Part shown: positions 1 to 7,088 of the stretch, one piece after another
Numbering within the stretch: position 1 is the stretch's first letter
Layout of the letters: each line of letters opens with the position of its first letter
Source: an uncultured Porphyromonadaceae bacterium
Lineage (GTDB): Bacteria; Bacteroidota; Bacteroidia; Bacteroidales; CAMTPD01
Length of the DNA: 9,210 nt
Assembly (NCBI GenBank): GCA_947074265.1
Contig: CAMTPD010000029.1
Span: 1-9,210, forward strand
Direction: 5' to 3'
Made by a program: the position numbers and the translations under genes
The notes under the pieces: model-generated
What the model was told of the DNA's origin: nothing
The model's database searches: none
The model's input: only the letters and a program-made list of their open reading frames with translations

Positions 1-2231
1 TCTCCTTGGTCAAAGTCTTTTTGATAAGCGTTGAAGATATTCTTCACGCCGGCAGAAACTTCAAAGTTTACAAACTTCGTTAAAGGAATATTATAGCTCA
101 ACTTCACACCCATATCAAAGAAATCGGGTGTAGTCTCTTCTCTATCTTCAGGAATAAATCCGGCCATGTGTTGCACCAACATGCTTCCGGTATATGTACC
201 GGTTACCGATGCAGAGAAATTACGAATAGGGCCGAACGATGCAGAAAGATAACCGTAAGTATCCGGCGAACGGAACATCTTGCGTTGAGGTTCTACGTTC
301 GGATTGTCGCTCCATTGTTCCGGTTCGTTGTATCTGCTACGTTGCAAAGTAGCACCTGCTTGCAAAGACAACCAAGCATTGAAAGCCGCACGACCTTCTA
401 GGTTAATACCCATCACCTTAGCACCTGAACCATTGCGGCGTTCCATGATTTGAATACCTTCGGGACTCTCGCCCATTGACTCCAGCACAAACGCATCTTT
501 CAATATGGTATAAAAACCTTCCACCATAAAGTTCGTTTGAACGCGACCAAACATATGATAAAAATCGACAGAAGTACTAATACTTTGCGACTTCTCTTCT
601 TTCAAATTCGGATCAAGCTCGATAATCATAGCCTCACCACCTACTGCGGCAATGTGCAAATCTTCGTCGAATGCTTGCGGAGCACGGAATCCAGATGAAT
701 AACTCATACGCATGTTGATATCGGCAGTCGGATTGAAACGCACATTAGCACGTGGGCTAAAGATCACATGATCAATCAAACTATGCTTATCCAAGCGTCC
801 GCCAATCAAGAAGCCCCAACGATCTGTTTTCCATTCATTCTGCAAAAAGACACTACCAATCTGTACTTTCTGCTCCAAATCGCGGTTGTACCCCTTCATA
901 ATATCGTGAAGTTTGTCGTAGTTGTATTCGAAACCTCCGGTAAATTCAGCAGGCATAAACAAAAGCTTATCCATAGACAACGAATATTGAGCACCTGCAA
1001 CAGCAGTAAGATCCGTTGTATGTCCGTAAGCATTGATATCTTGACCTGTACCGTAATAGCTGTTACGATCGGTATGTTGCATCGAAGTGTACACATTCAA
1101 TCTGTGTTTGTAATCTTTCGAAAACAAATCAAACTTCAAGCCACCGCCATTGATGTTGTGCTCGGTTTGTTCGGCAATATCCGCATCGTGAGGTTGCTCA
1201 TTTAATTTGTTTCCACCACGACGAAACTCGTGCATGTTGTGATATTCGAGCGTCAACTTCGAATAAGCAGACGTTTTGTAGTAAGTTCTGAAACCAAGCG
1301 TACGCGCATTCAATTTACCAAGCTCCGTATATCCGTCGCCATCGTGGTCGTAAGCAGCTCTGTACTTCGATTGACCAAACAAATAAAGTCCTACTTTATT
1401 ATCCGGTGTTACCATCGAAGCATTCAAAGAAGTTGCATTCTCAGGTCTGGTACCACCAATCATTGTCAGGTTGTGCGACAACGAAGCCGTATTGCGAATA
1501 GGCTCTTTGGTAATAATGTTTACAACACCCGCGATAGCAGACGAGCCAAACAAAGCAGAACCACCGCCGCGCATTACCTCAACACGCTCAATCATATTAG
1601 CCGGGATTTGTTCCAGACCATACACACCTGTAAGCGCGCTAAAGATAGGACGGCTATCAATTAAGATTTGTGTATAAGGACCTTCCAAACCATTGATACG
1701 CACTTGTTGAAAACCACAATTCTGACAGTTGTTTTCCACGCGCACACCCGGCTGAAAGTTTAACCCTTCGGCAAGACACGAAGCATTTGTTTTCTCAAAC
1801 ATCTTTGCATCAAGGACGTTTACCAATGTAGGAGCAATACGACGGGTAGTTTCGTTTCTGTTTGCAGAAACCACCACTTGATCAAGCGAGATTACATCTT
1901 CGTCGATCTCGAAGTTAACCTCCAGGCTTTTTCCTTCTTTTACATCGATTGGCTTTTCAACTGTACCGTAACCCAATGCTTTTGCAACCAAAACTTGCTT
2001 GCCTGCAGGAACATTAGTAAGCGAATAATGTCCGGTGCCATCGGTGGTAACCCCAATTGTGGTTCCTTTTACGATGACGTTGATATATGGTAGGTGTTCT
2101 TTTGTTTTCTTATCGATAACGTGTCCAAAGATATGGACTTCATTTTTTTTGTTCGAATCGGCATGATTCTCTGCCATTACACTCAATGATACAACAAGGA
2201 GCATAAAAAGCACTGATAGTCTGTTTCTCAT
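1..2231 (-). CDS. TonB-dependent outer-membrane receptor, C-terminus cut by window edge
   Basis: The frame is open without a stop from ATG 2231 to the window edge, about 743 codons. The gene is therefore C-terminally truncated here and lacks the last barrel strands. Residues 1-20 form a signal peptide (MRNRLSVLFMLLVVSLSVMA). Residues about 32-112 match a CarboxypepD_reg-like beta-sandwich (HVIDKKTKEHLPYINVIVKG, then DGTGHYSLTNVPAG). The plug follows at about 117-245, with DQVVVSANRNE, QVRINGLEGPYTQILIDSRP, GVYGLEQIPANMIERVEVMR and GGGSALFGSSAIAGVVNIIT. The rest is aromatic-rich beta-barrel. The plug carries C169-x-x-C172 (NNCQNCGFQQ), with a further cysteine at 152. The family imports siderophores, haem, cobalamin, metals or glycans across the outer membrane using TonB/ExbBD energy. 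No SusD-like partner is adjacent, so a glycan role is less likely. The upstream His-rich gene hints at a metal or metal complex, but the substrate cannot be assigned from sequence alone. Confidence 0.95.
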   Translation of the reverse strand, partial: MRNRLSVLFMLLVVSLSVMAENHADSNKKNEVHIFGHVIDKKTKEHLPYINVIVKGTTIGVTTDGTGHYSLTNVPAGKQVLVAKALGYGTVEKPIDVKEGKSLEVNFEIDEDVISLDQVVVSANRNETTRRIAPTLVNVLDAKMFEKTNASCLAEGLNFQPGVRVENNCQNCGFQQVRINGLEGPYTQILIDSRPIFSALTGVYGLEQIPANMIERVEVMRGGGSALFGSSAIAGVVNIITKEPIRNTASLSHNLTMIGGTRPENATSLNASMVTPDNKVGLYLFGQSKYRAAYDHDGDGYTELGKLNARTLGFRTYYKTSAYSKLTLEYHNMHEFRRGGNKLNEQPHDADIAEQTEHNINGGGLKFDLFSKDYKHRLNVYTSMQHTDRNSYYGTGQDINAYGHTTDLTAVAGAQYSLSMDKLLFMPAEFTGGFEYNYDKLHDIMKGYNRDLEQKVQIGSVFLQNEWKTDRWGFLIGGRLDKHSLIDHVIFSPRANVRFNPTADINMRMSYSSGFRAPQAFDEDLHIAAVGGEAMIIELDPNLKEEKSQSISTSVDFYHMFGRVQTNFMVEGFYTILKDAFVLESMGESPEGIQIMERRNGSGAKVMGINLEGRAAFNAWLSLQAGATLQRSRYNEPEQWSDNPNVEPQRKMFRSPDTYGYLSASFGPIRNFSASVTGTYTGSMLVQHMAGFIPEDREETTPDFFDMGVKLSYNIPLTKFVNFEVSAGVKNIFNAYQKDFDQG

Positions 2232-2321
2232 TTAAAAATCGGTTTAAGCGGAAATAAAAGTTATAGATATATACCACGTCTATTGCTAGCCACAGAAGCC
2301 AACAAGACGTACTAATCCTGA

Positions 2322-2346
2322 GTCGTTACAATCTTTACGTAACGAC
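2322..2346 (-). promoter_or_regulatory. Perfect 8-bp inverted repeat in the receptor leader
   Basis: GTCGTTAC (2322-2329) and GTAACGAC (2339-2346) are perfect inverted repeats around a 9-nt loop. They lie in the 154-bp gap between the His-rich gene and the receptor, about 90 nt before the receptor ATG. No T-run follows on either strand, so this is not a simple terminator. It could be an operator or an mRNA hairpin that affects receptor expression or stability. A second, shorter pair (ACGTCT/AGACGT, about 2275-2310) lies next to it. I see no cobalamin or other known riboswitch core. A weak promoter-like TAACTTTT (2257-2264) has no matching upstream box. Confidence 0.35.
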
Positions 2347-2385
2347 GTAGTTATCCCATCCACTTCAATTGTGGCAGGTAAACCA

Positions 2386-2745
2386 TTAACTATTAAAACT
2401 TAAGCCAAAAAAAGGAGGAGCTCTCCATGAAAGGACAGCACAAACTGTAGTAGTATGCGAAGTGGTCGGAATTACGATCTCTAGCGTGCGAAGCAATAAC
2501 ATCTCGGCACTGATATGCAATTGCGACACTGCTCCGTCTAAAGCAGCAAACTGTGATAGGTGAATAAATAGTTGAACCTCACTGCTCGAGTGCGAGTGAT
2601 CCATCGGTACGTTACCATCACAAGAAAAAGGGTGAGAATGCACAATAGTTACACCATTTACAATATGCACGTGCATAAAGAAACTGACAATGCCAAAATA
2701 CGCCATGAAGAGTATTGGCAAAAACCAGCGGGTGATATGTAACAT
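2386..2745 (-). CDS. Small histidine-rich membrane-anchored protein, probable partner of the TonB receptor
   Basis: This is 119 residues from ATG 2745. An upstream in-frame TTG at 2787 is ruled out because it overlaps the -7 promoter box. Residues 6-24 (RWFLPILFMAYFGIVSFFM) form one membrane segment or uncleaved signal anchor. A histidine-rich stretch follows: H25 and H27 (MHVHIVNG), H36 and H38 (IVHSHPF), C42, H50 and H52 (MDHSHSSS), and H62. The hydrophobic middle and C-terminal part (EMLLLRTLEIVI) ends near WRAPPFF. The HxH and HSHPF pattern suggests binding of a transition metal such as zinc, copper or nickel on the periplasmic side; this is inference. The gene sits 154 bp upstream of the TonB receptor on the same strand, so co-transcription is likely. 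I have a sense that such short His-rich proteins recur beside Bacteroidetes TonB receptors, but I recognise no characterised member. Confidence 0.72.
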   Translation of the reverse strand: MLHITRWFLPILFMAYFGIVSFFMHVHIVNGVTIVHSHPFSCDGNVPMDHSHSSSEVQLFIHLSQFAALDGAVSQLHISAEMLLLRTLEIVIPTTSHTTTVCAVLSWRAPPFFGLSFNS

Positions 2746-2784
2746 GTGTCTTTTCAAGCGAACAATCTTTTGTGATTTCAAGTA

Positions 2785-2815
2785 CAAAGATACGGATAGA
2801 CTTCAATTTAACAAA
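2785..2815 (-). promoter_or_regulatory. Bacteroidetes-type promoter for the His-rich gene and probably the receptor
   Basis: On the minus strand the -33 box TTTG (2812-2815) is followed after exactly 19 nt by TATCTTTG (2785-2792). This fits the Bacteroidetes sigma-ABfr consensus TTTG-N19-21-TAnnTTTG exactly. Transcription should start a few bases downstream, near 2778-2782, giving a 5' leader of about 35 nt before ATG 2745. Its position rules out the TTG start at 2787. Confidence 0.75.
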
Positions 2816-2855
2816 TACCTAAAAGCAATTAAAAAACAGTAATTCAAGTAAGTCA

Positions 2856-3473
2856 TTATCCCCTTATGTGGGTATTGGGCTCTACAACAACCTCTTCAAG
2901 ATCGATCATAGCATTGATTACAGAGATATATTTGTATGAATAAAGATCTATTTTTTTGATCTCGCGCTCTTGCAAAAGCCCGCTTGCAAGCAATTGCGCA
3001 CGTTTTGTGCCTCGCAAAAGTGGCTTGGCAGGTGTAAACCATTGCACTCCGTCGTACAAAGCAACATTGCCGATAGAGGTATCGGTAACGAGCTCGTCTT
3101 TCACAATAAGCACATCATCGCAGTTGCCACGCAGAGCAAATAAAGCATCTAATTGGCTTCGGTCGGCAAACTTCAAATGGTAATCAATCTCGTTGGCTTC
3201 TACAAGCATCAACGACGAAACCGGGCGAATGTGATAGGGAAAATAAGAAACACTTACCTCATCTTGATCATACAACATGCGGCAACGAATGCGGTCAGAC
3301 TCATTTTCGGTGGTTAGCATACACGGATTTTGAGACAACACACGCACCACATCAAAGGCGTTTGTACCCGGAAAAGCCTCTGCAAATACGCGATCTACTC
3401 GAGCCTGATGCCAGTCGAGCGCTTGAAAAGATCCGTTTTTCAAGCAAATGGTTTCTATAAACTGCTGTTTCAT
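2856..3473 (-). CDS. pabC: PLP-dependent class IV aminotransferase, 4-amino-4-deoxychorismate lyase
   Basis: This 205-residue protein belongs to fold-type IV PLP enzymes. It is expected to cleave 4-amino-4-deoxychorismate into p-aminobenzoate and pyruvate in cytoplasmic folate synthesis. The PLP-binding lysine is probably K101 in YHLKFADRSQLDALF. Cofactor-phosphate contacts are suggested by TDTSIGNVALYDG (residues 130-142) and by the loop TPAKPLLRGTKRAQLL (147-162). The protein is shorter than E. coli PabC (about 270 residues) because the N-terminal region is compact, a form I associate with Bacteroidetes proteins next to pabB. Its ATG overlaps the pabB TGA as ATGA, indicating translational coupling. 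The branched-chain and D-amino-acid aminotransferases share this fold, but the pabB partner favours the lyase assignment. No clear terminator is seen after the stop, only a T-run at about 2831-2836. Confidence 0.85.
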   Translation of the reverse strand: MKQQFIETICLKNGSFQALDWHQARVDRVFAEAFPGTNAFDVVRVLSQNPCMLTTENESDRIRCRMLYDQDEVSVSYFPYHIRPVSSLMLVEANEIDYHLKFADRSQLDALFALRGNCDDVLIVKDELVTDTSIGNVALYDGVQWFTPAKPLLRGTKRAQLLASGLLQEREIKKIDLYSYKYISVINAMIDLEEVVVEPNTHIRG

Positions 3474-4456
3474 TGTTTTACTCCCGGTATATAGGTTTTC
3501 TGTTTGATCTCTTCGTATTCGCTGCGCGCATCACTTTGAAATGTAATCCCGCCGCCACTTTTAAATACCAACCCCGCTGCCGCTTGCTCAATAAAACGTA
3601 TCATCACCGCACTATTAAAGACACTGCCATCGTAATATCCCGCAACGCCGGTATAAAATCCGCGCGGAGAGGTTTCAGCCTCATCGATGATTTCGAGCGT
3701 TCGAGGCTTAGGCGCTCCGCAAATAGAACCTGCAGGCAATAACTTGAAAAACAAATCGCCCCATTGTTGTTGCCAATCGTGTGGCAATTTGCCGGTTACC
3801 TCCGAACTGATTTGCAGCAAGTCGCCACGGTTTGTATGTATCAAGTCGGCATAGCGATAACGCGCCACGTGTACATCGCTTGCAATAATGCTCAAATCGT
3901 TGCGGATGAGATCGACAATCGTAGCGTGCTCTGCCTTTTCTTTTTCATCGTTCAAGATCACGTTGTAAGCATTGGGAATGGACGCATCGATGGTACCTTT
4001 CATCGGATAACTCGCAATGCTGTCTCCCTCGACCTTCACAAATATTTCGGGCGAAAAGAAAGCAAAACAATCTTTTACCCACATCTTGTAACGAGCCTTT
4101 GCAAGAGAGAATAACGACTTCAAGTCTTTATTTGTTTGCACAGGTGTAGCAACAGTGAGGTTGGTTAAGAATGAGTCTCCGCGACGAAGTCCGCGCATTA
4201 CCACATCGAAGCAAGCAGCATAATCGACAAAAGACATAAACTGAGGCAACCACTGGCAGGCAGCTCCCCCCCCAACCTCTTCGGTGCAATTGGTTACACC
4301 TTCGAAGTGGTACAAACATTCGCTTGCATCTACCTCGTCATACCGCAACACGCAACATTGTTGCATCTTGTAATCGATTATGAAGATATAAGGAGTGCGA
4401 GCCGATGTATATGCATTCATCAACTCGCACGCTTTTGTATTGTCTATAAAATTCAT
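3470..4456 (-). CDS. pabB: Aminodeoxychorismate synthase component I
   Basis: This 328-residue chorismate-binding enzyme aminates chorismate to 4-amino-4-deoxychorismate, using ammonia from a glutaminase subunit. The chorismate-binding core fills most of the protein: SYPMKGTID (149-157), IVDLIRNDLS (180-189), ISSEVTGKLP (216-225), SICGAPKPRTLEIIDEAE (244-261), RGFYTGVAGYYDG (265-277), NSAVMIRFIE (281-290) and KSGGGITFQSD (299-309). K153 in PMKGT is the lysine that marks PabB; anthranilate synthase TrpE usually has alanine there. It is about 120 residues shorter than E. coli PabB because the N-terminal subdomain is reduced. No pabA/trpG glutaminase lies in the window, so the partner must be encoded elsewhere. 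The pabC overlap defines a two-gene operon. I see no consensus promoter in the 74 bp upstream, where a terminator hairpin ends 23 bp before the ATG. Confidence 0.93.
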   Translation of the reverse strand: MNFIDNTKACELMNAYTSARTPYIFIIDYKMQQCCVLRYDEVDASECLYHFEGVTNCTEEVGGGAACQWLPQFMSFVDYAACFDVVMRGLRRGDSFLTNLTVATPVQTNKDLKSLFSLAKARYKMWVKDCFAFFSPEIFVKVEGDSIASYPMKGTIDASIPNAYNVILNDEKEKAEHATIVDLIRNDLSIIASDVHVARYRYADLIHTNRGDLLQISSEVTGKLPHDWQQQWGDLFFKLLPAGSICGAPKPRTLEIIDEAETSPRGFYTGVAGYYDGSVFNSAVMIRFIEQAAAGLVFKSGGGITFQSDARSEYEEIKQKTYIPGVKQ

Positions 4457-4479
4457 TAGGGCGTATAGCTAAAACAAAG

Positions 4480-4525
4480 CAGATTCGAACGGAGAGTCTC
4501 CCTCCCATCCGAATCTGACCTTTTT
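4480..4525. terminator. Nested, probably bidirectional terminator between aguB and pabB
   Basis: CAGATTCG (4480-4487) pairs with CGAATCTG (4510-4517) in an 8-bp outer stem. Inside it GGAGAGTCTCC (4491-4501) forms a second small hairpin. On the minus strand the structure is followed by CTTTGTTTT, fitting the end of the aguA-aguB transcript. On the plus strand it is followed by ACCTTTTT (4518-4525). It separates polyamine from folate genes, though readthrough into pabB is possible because no independent promoter is evident. Confidence 0.65.
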
Positions 4526-4530
4526 ATATT

Positions 4531-5415
4531 TTAATCAAGAAAACGTTGCGTAAGTCCTTGAAACGCGTCGATACGACGATCGCGGAAGAAAGGCCACCAG
4601 CGGCGCACTTGCTCCGAGCGAAGCATATCAAGCTCTACTACGCACACTTCTTCTTTATCGTTTGATAGCTCTGTTACGAATTCGCCTTGCGGACCGGCAA
4701 CGAATGAGTTACCCCAAAACTGAATGCCGTTGGTTTGTCCCGAAGGATCTTCTTCGTGTCCGGTACGGTTTACCGAAATCACATGCAATCCGTTTGCCAC
4801 GGCATGCCCGCGTTGCGAAATCACCCACGCATCTTTTTGGCGTTGTTTCTCTTCCGGTTTGTCAGAAGATTCCCAACCGATAGCCGTAGGATAAATAAGC
4901 ACGTCGGCACCGCGCATTGCCATTAGGCGCGCAGCTTCGGGATACCATTGATCCCAACATACCAATACGCCAAGCTTACCTACCGAAGTTTGGATCGGCT
5001 CAAAGCCAAGATCGCCCGGAGTGAAGTAGAACTTTTCATAGTAAGCAGGGTCGTCCGGAATGTGCATCTTGCGGTATTTGCCCGCGATAGAACCGTCTTT
5101 CTCCAACACTACAGCAGTATTGTGATAAAGGCCCGGCGCACGCTTTTCGAAAAGAGAAAGCACAAGTACGATGCCCAACTCCTTTGCCAACGCACCGAAA
5201 GTTTCGGTAGATGGGCCCGGAATGGTTTCGGCCTGATCAAAGTTGTTCGTATCCTCTACTTGGCAAAAATACAATCCATTGTGCAACTCCTGCAATACAA
5301 CAAGTTCGGCACCTTGCGCTGCCGCCTCGCGGATATTGCTTTTTAATTTCTCTATATTATGTTGAATATCGGCAGTGTTCGTTTGCTGAACAATACCAAC
5401 CTTTAGTGTCTTCAT
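4531..5415 (-). CDS. aguB: N-carbamoylputrescine amidase (nitrilase superfamily)
   Basis: This 294-residue cytoplasmic enzyme hydrolyses N-carbamoylputrescine to putrescine, carbon dioxide and ammonia, the last step of the agmatine route to polyamines. It begins VGIVQQTNT and carries the nitrilase Glu-Lys-Cys triad: E43 in LQELHNGLYF, K116 in KYRKMHIPDDP, and C153 in GVLVCWDQWYPEAARL. Other family landmarks are YEKFYFTPGD (126-135), YPTAIGWE (175-182), VNRTGHE (215-221), FWGNSFVAGPQGE (233-245) and the C-terminal RRWWPFFRDRRID (271-283). Length and motifs match full-length family members, and no residue of the triad is missing. It starts 18 bp after the agmatine deiminase stop on the same strand, so the two enzymes of the pathway form an operon. 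Confidence 0.96.
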   Translation of the reverse strand: MKTLKVGIVQQTNTADIQHNIEKLKSNIREAAAQGAELVVLQELHNGLYFCQVEDTNNFDQAETIPGPSTETFGALAKELGIVLVLSLFEKRAPGLYHNTAVVLEKDGSIAGKYRKMHIPDDPAYYEKFYFTPGDLGFEPIQTSVGKLGVLVCWDQWYPEAARLMAMRGADVLIYPTAIGWESSDKPEEKQRQKDAWVISQRGHAVANGLHVISVNRTGHEEDPSGQTNGIQFWGNSFVAGPQGEFVTELSNDKEEVCVVELDMLRSEQVRRWWPFFRDRRIDAFQGLTQRFLD

Positions 5416-5433
5416 CTTATTCTTGTTTTTCTG

Positions 5434-6477
5434 TTATTTCACCACTACATCTTTCGGATACTGCATTGTAACGCAGTGAAGCGACCCATGCTGCTTGATC
5501 AATGCCGAGCAATCGATGCCGATAACTTCACGATCGGGGAATGCGGCTTGTAGCACCTGACGTGCCAATTCGTCCTTTACCGGAGCGTTGTAGAAAGGCA
5601 ATAGCACCGCGTTGTTGATGATGAGGAAATTCGCATACGTTGCAGGGATTCGCTCGCCGTCGTATTCTACGGCATCGGCCATAGGTAGTTCGATCAGGCG
5701 ATACGGGCTACCGTCGCGGGTAGTAAACGATTCCAATTCTTCCTCCATACGTGCAAGAGCCTCGTAGTGTTCGTCGGTAGGGTCGTCACATTTTACGTAA
5801 GCAATTGTTTGTTCGTCGCAAAGACGTGCCAACGTATCCACGTGACTGTCGGTATCATCTCCGGCAAGGTAACCGTGATTTAACCACAAGATTCGGTCAA
5901 AGCCTAGTGTTTCTTTCAGATATTGCTCAACTTCTTCTTTCGACATGTGTTCGTTTCGGTTTACAGAAAGCAAACACTCTGCCGTAGTAAGCAGTGTTCC
6001 TTTGCCATCGCTTTCGATACTGCCGCCTTCGAGCACAAAGCTAAGCTTGTTTTTGTATGCTACGTCAGAGGCGAAAGTGTTTTGAGCATGCAGGTTGCGT
6101 GTGATTTGGTTGTCGAGACCGGCAGCAAACTTCATTCCCCATCCATTGAAAGTGAAATCGTAAATCGCCGGCACGCCATCTTCCAACACTGTTATCGCAC
6201 CATGATCGCGCGCCCAGGTATCGTTCGTTGGCATGGTTTTAAAGATCACGCGAGAGTAATCGATGTCGTCTCCCAGTTGTGTCTTTACTAGATCTACATC
6301 CTGACAAACAATTATGAGATTCTCATGTCTCACAACTGCTTTGGCAATCTCTACGAAGCAAGGTATTACTTCATCAAGAATAGAAAACCAATCGGTTTCT
6401 TCGTGCGGCCAGGTAAGCTGCACGGCACTCTGCGGATACCACTCCGCAGGCAATGTAATCTGTACCTTATTTTTCAT
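5434..6477 (-). CDS. aguA: Agmatine deiminase (PAD_porph family)
   Basis: This 347-residue enzyme of the guanidino-group-modifying (pentein) fold converts agmatine to N-carbamoylputrescine and ammonia. It starts LPAEWYPQSAVQLTWPHEETDW. Catalytic motifs in order are TNDTWARDHGAI (84-95, with D86 and D91), FNGWGMKF (110-117), LEGGSIESDGKGTLLTT (149-165), LNHGYLAGDDTDSHVDTLAR (199-218, with H212) and the nucleophile C335 in GSLHCVTMQYP. The protein is full length. The same family includes Porphyromonas peptidylarginine deiminases, but those are larger and secreted. This protein has no signal peptide and is followed by aguB, so agmatine is the likely substrate. Agmatine would come from arginine decarboxylase, which is not in the window. 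Confidence 0.95.
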   Translation of the reverse strand: MKNKVQITLPAEWYPQSAVQLTWPHEETDWFSILDEVIPCFVEIAKAVVRHENLIIVCQDVDLVKTQLGDDIDYSRVIFKTMPTNDTWARDHGAITVLEDGVPAIYDFTFNGWGMKFAAGLDNQITRNLHAQNTFASDVAYKNKLSFVLEGGSIESDGKGTLLTTAECLLSVNRNEHMSKEEVEQYLKETLGFDRILWLNHGYLAGDDTDSHVDTLARLCDEQTIAYVKCDDPTDEHYEALARMEEELESFTTRDGSPYRLIELPMADAVEYDGERIPATYANFLIINNAVLLPFYNAPVKDELARQVLQAAFPDREVIGIDCSALIKQHGSLHCVTMQYPKDVVVK

Positions 6478-6481
6478 GCCG

Positions 6482-6489
6482 CAAAATTA
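6482..6489 (-). promoter_or_regulatory. Candidate -7 box very close to the aguA start
   Basis: TAATTTTG on the minus strand matches the Bacteroidetes -7 consensus TAnnTTTG. It lies only 4 nt before the aguA ATG (6477). If it is used, the transcript would begin at or next to the start codon. No TTTG lies 19-21 nt upstream (only T-rich sequence), so the match may be chance. Confidence 0.35.
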
Positions 6490-6721
6490 CGATTAATTGA
6501 AGAAAAAAAGATGCTTTCTACTTCTGAAAAAAGAATAAATCAAATGGTTTCTTTCTTCGCACCGACAAATTGTTTTGCTGCCCTCATTTTCTCAAAATTT
6601 ACACGAAGCCTACGTTGCGCAGAAACGCTGCGGTGTTTTCAGGTCTTCTTTTTAGCGTATTTATAGAGATTTTGCGCGCTAGATTGAGTGTTTCGGCTTG
6701 ATTTTGAGCTTCAGAAAATCG

Positions 6722-7072
6722 GGTTTTCGGCAGATGCAAACCGCGTTTTGGCTACCTGCATTTGGTACTATTGAAAGAAAAAGGGATAAAACAGGCAAAA
6801 ACGTAACTAGTTTTGCCCAAAAAGCTTGCTTGGTTCTCGATAAAAGCATGCATGGTTCTTGAAAAAAGCTCTTTTGCTTTCGAAAAAGACCAAATGAGGT
6901 TTTTTCGAATCGTTTTTTTGTCTTCGCAGAGATGTTTTTAGGTTTTCACGAATACCATTTTCACTCACCACGAATAGTATTTTCGTTTTCCTCGAAGACT
7001 GTTTTCACTCTTCGTTATAACTAAAAACAGTCTTCACCGTAACTGAAAATCGTTTTCATTGTAAACACTCCG
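6722..7072. repeat. Degenerate tandem array with a 22-nt period, about 16 units
   Basis: Cutting the sequence every 22 nt lines up recurring blocks. In the first half, units at 6832 and 6854 begin GGTTCTCGATAAAAGC and GGTTCTTGAAAAAAGC; further units start at 6810, 6876 (GCTTTCGAAAAAGACC) and 6898 (GGTTTTTTCGAATCG). In the second half, units starting at 6941, 6963 and 6985 contain TTTTCACGAATACCATTTTC, ACCACGAATAGTATTTTC and TTCCTCGAAGACTGTTTTC. Units at 7007, 7029 and 7051 are weaker (for example AGTCTTCACCGTAACTGAAA). The unit at 6920 is 21 nt. Copies are too diverged, and lack unique spacers, for CRISPR. A rough consensus is (A/G)GT(T/C)TTCNCGAANACNNTTTTC. The array could be a decayed minisatellite or mobile-element filler; its function is unknown. 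Confidence 0.6.
6994..7035. repeat. Perfect 12-bp inverted repeat inside the 22-nt array
   Basis: GAAGACTGTTTT (6994-7005) and AAAACAGTCTTC (7024-7035) are exact reverse complements separated by 18 nt. The pair shows that neighbouring repeat units occur in opposite orientation here. Transcribed, it would form a 12-bp hairpin. No T-run follows directly on either strand, so it is not a typical terminator. Confidence 0.7.
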
Positions 7073-7088
7073 CCTCAACTCTACGAGG

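Noticed and set aside
768..1664. Several plus-strand frames of 60-145 codons
   Set aside because: They are antisense shadows of the TonB receptor, which is continuously open on the minus strand with clear domain motifs.
2232..2385. Cobalamin riboswitch before the TonB receptor
   Set aside because: The conserved B12-box core is not present in the 154-bp gap.
2746..2787. Longer N-terminus of the His-rich protein from TTG 2787
   Set aside because: The TTG overlaps the TATCTTTG -7 box, so it would lie upstream of the transcript start. ATG 2745 also begins directly at the membrane segment.
6325..6666. Plus-strand 113-codon frame overlapping the aguA start
   Set aside because: Half of it is antisense to aguA, and the rest runs through AT-rich non-coding sequence with no motif.
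6722..7072. CRISPR array
   Set aside because: The repeats are tandem and diverged with no unique spacers, units are only 22 nt, and no cas gene is in the window.
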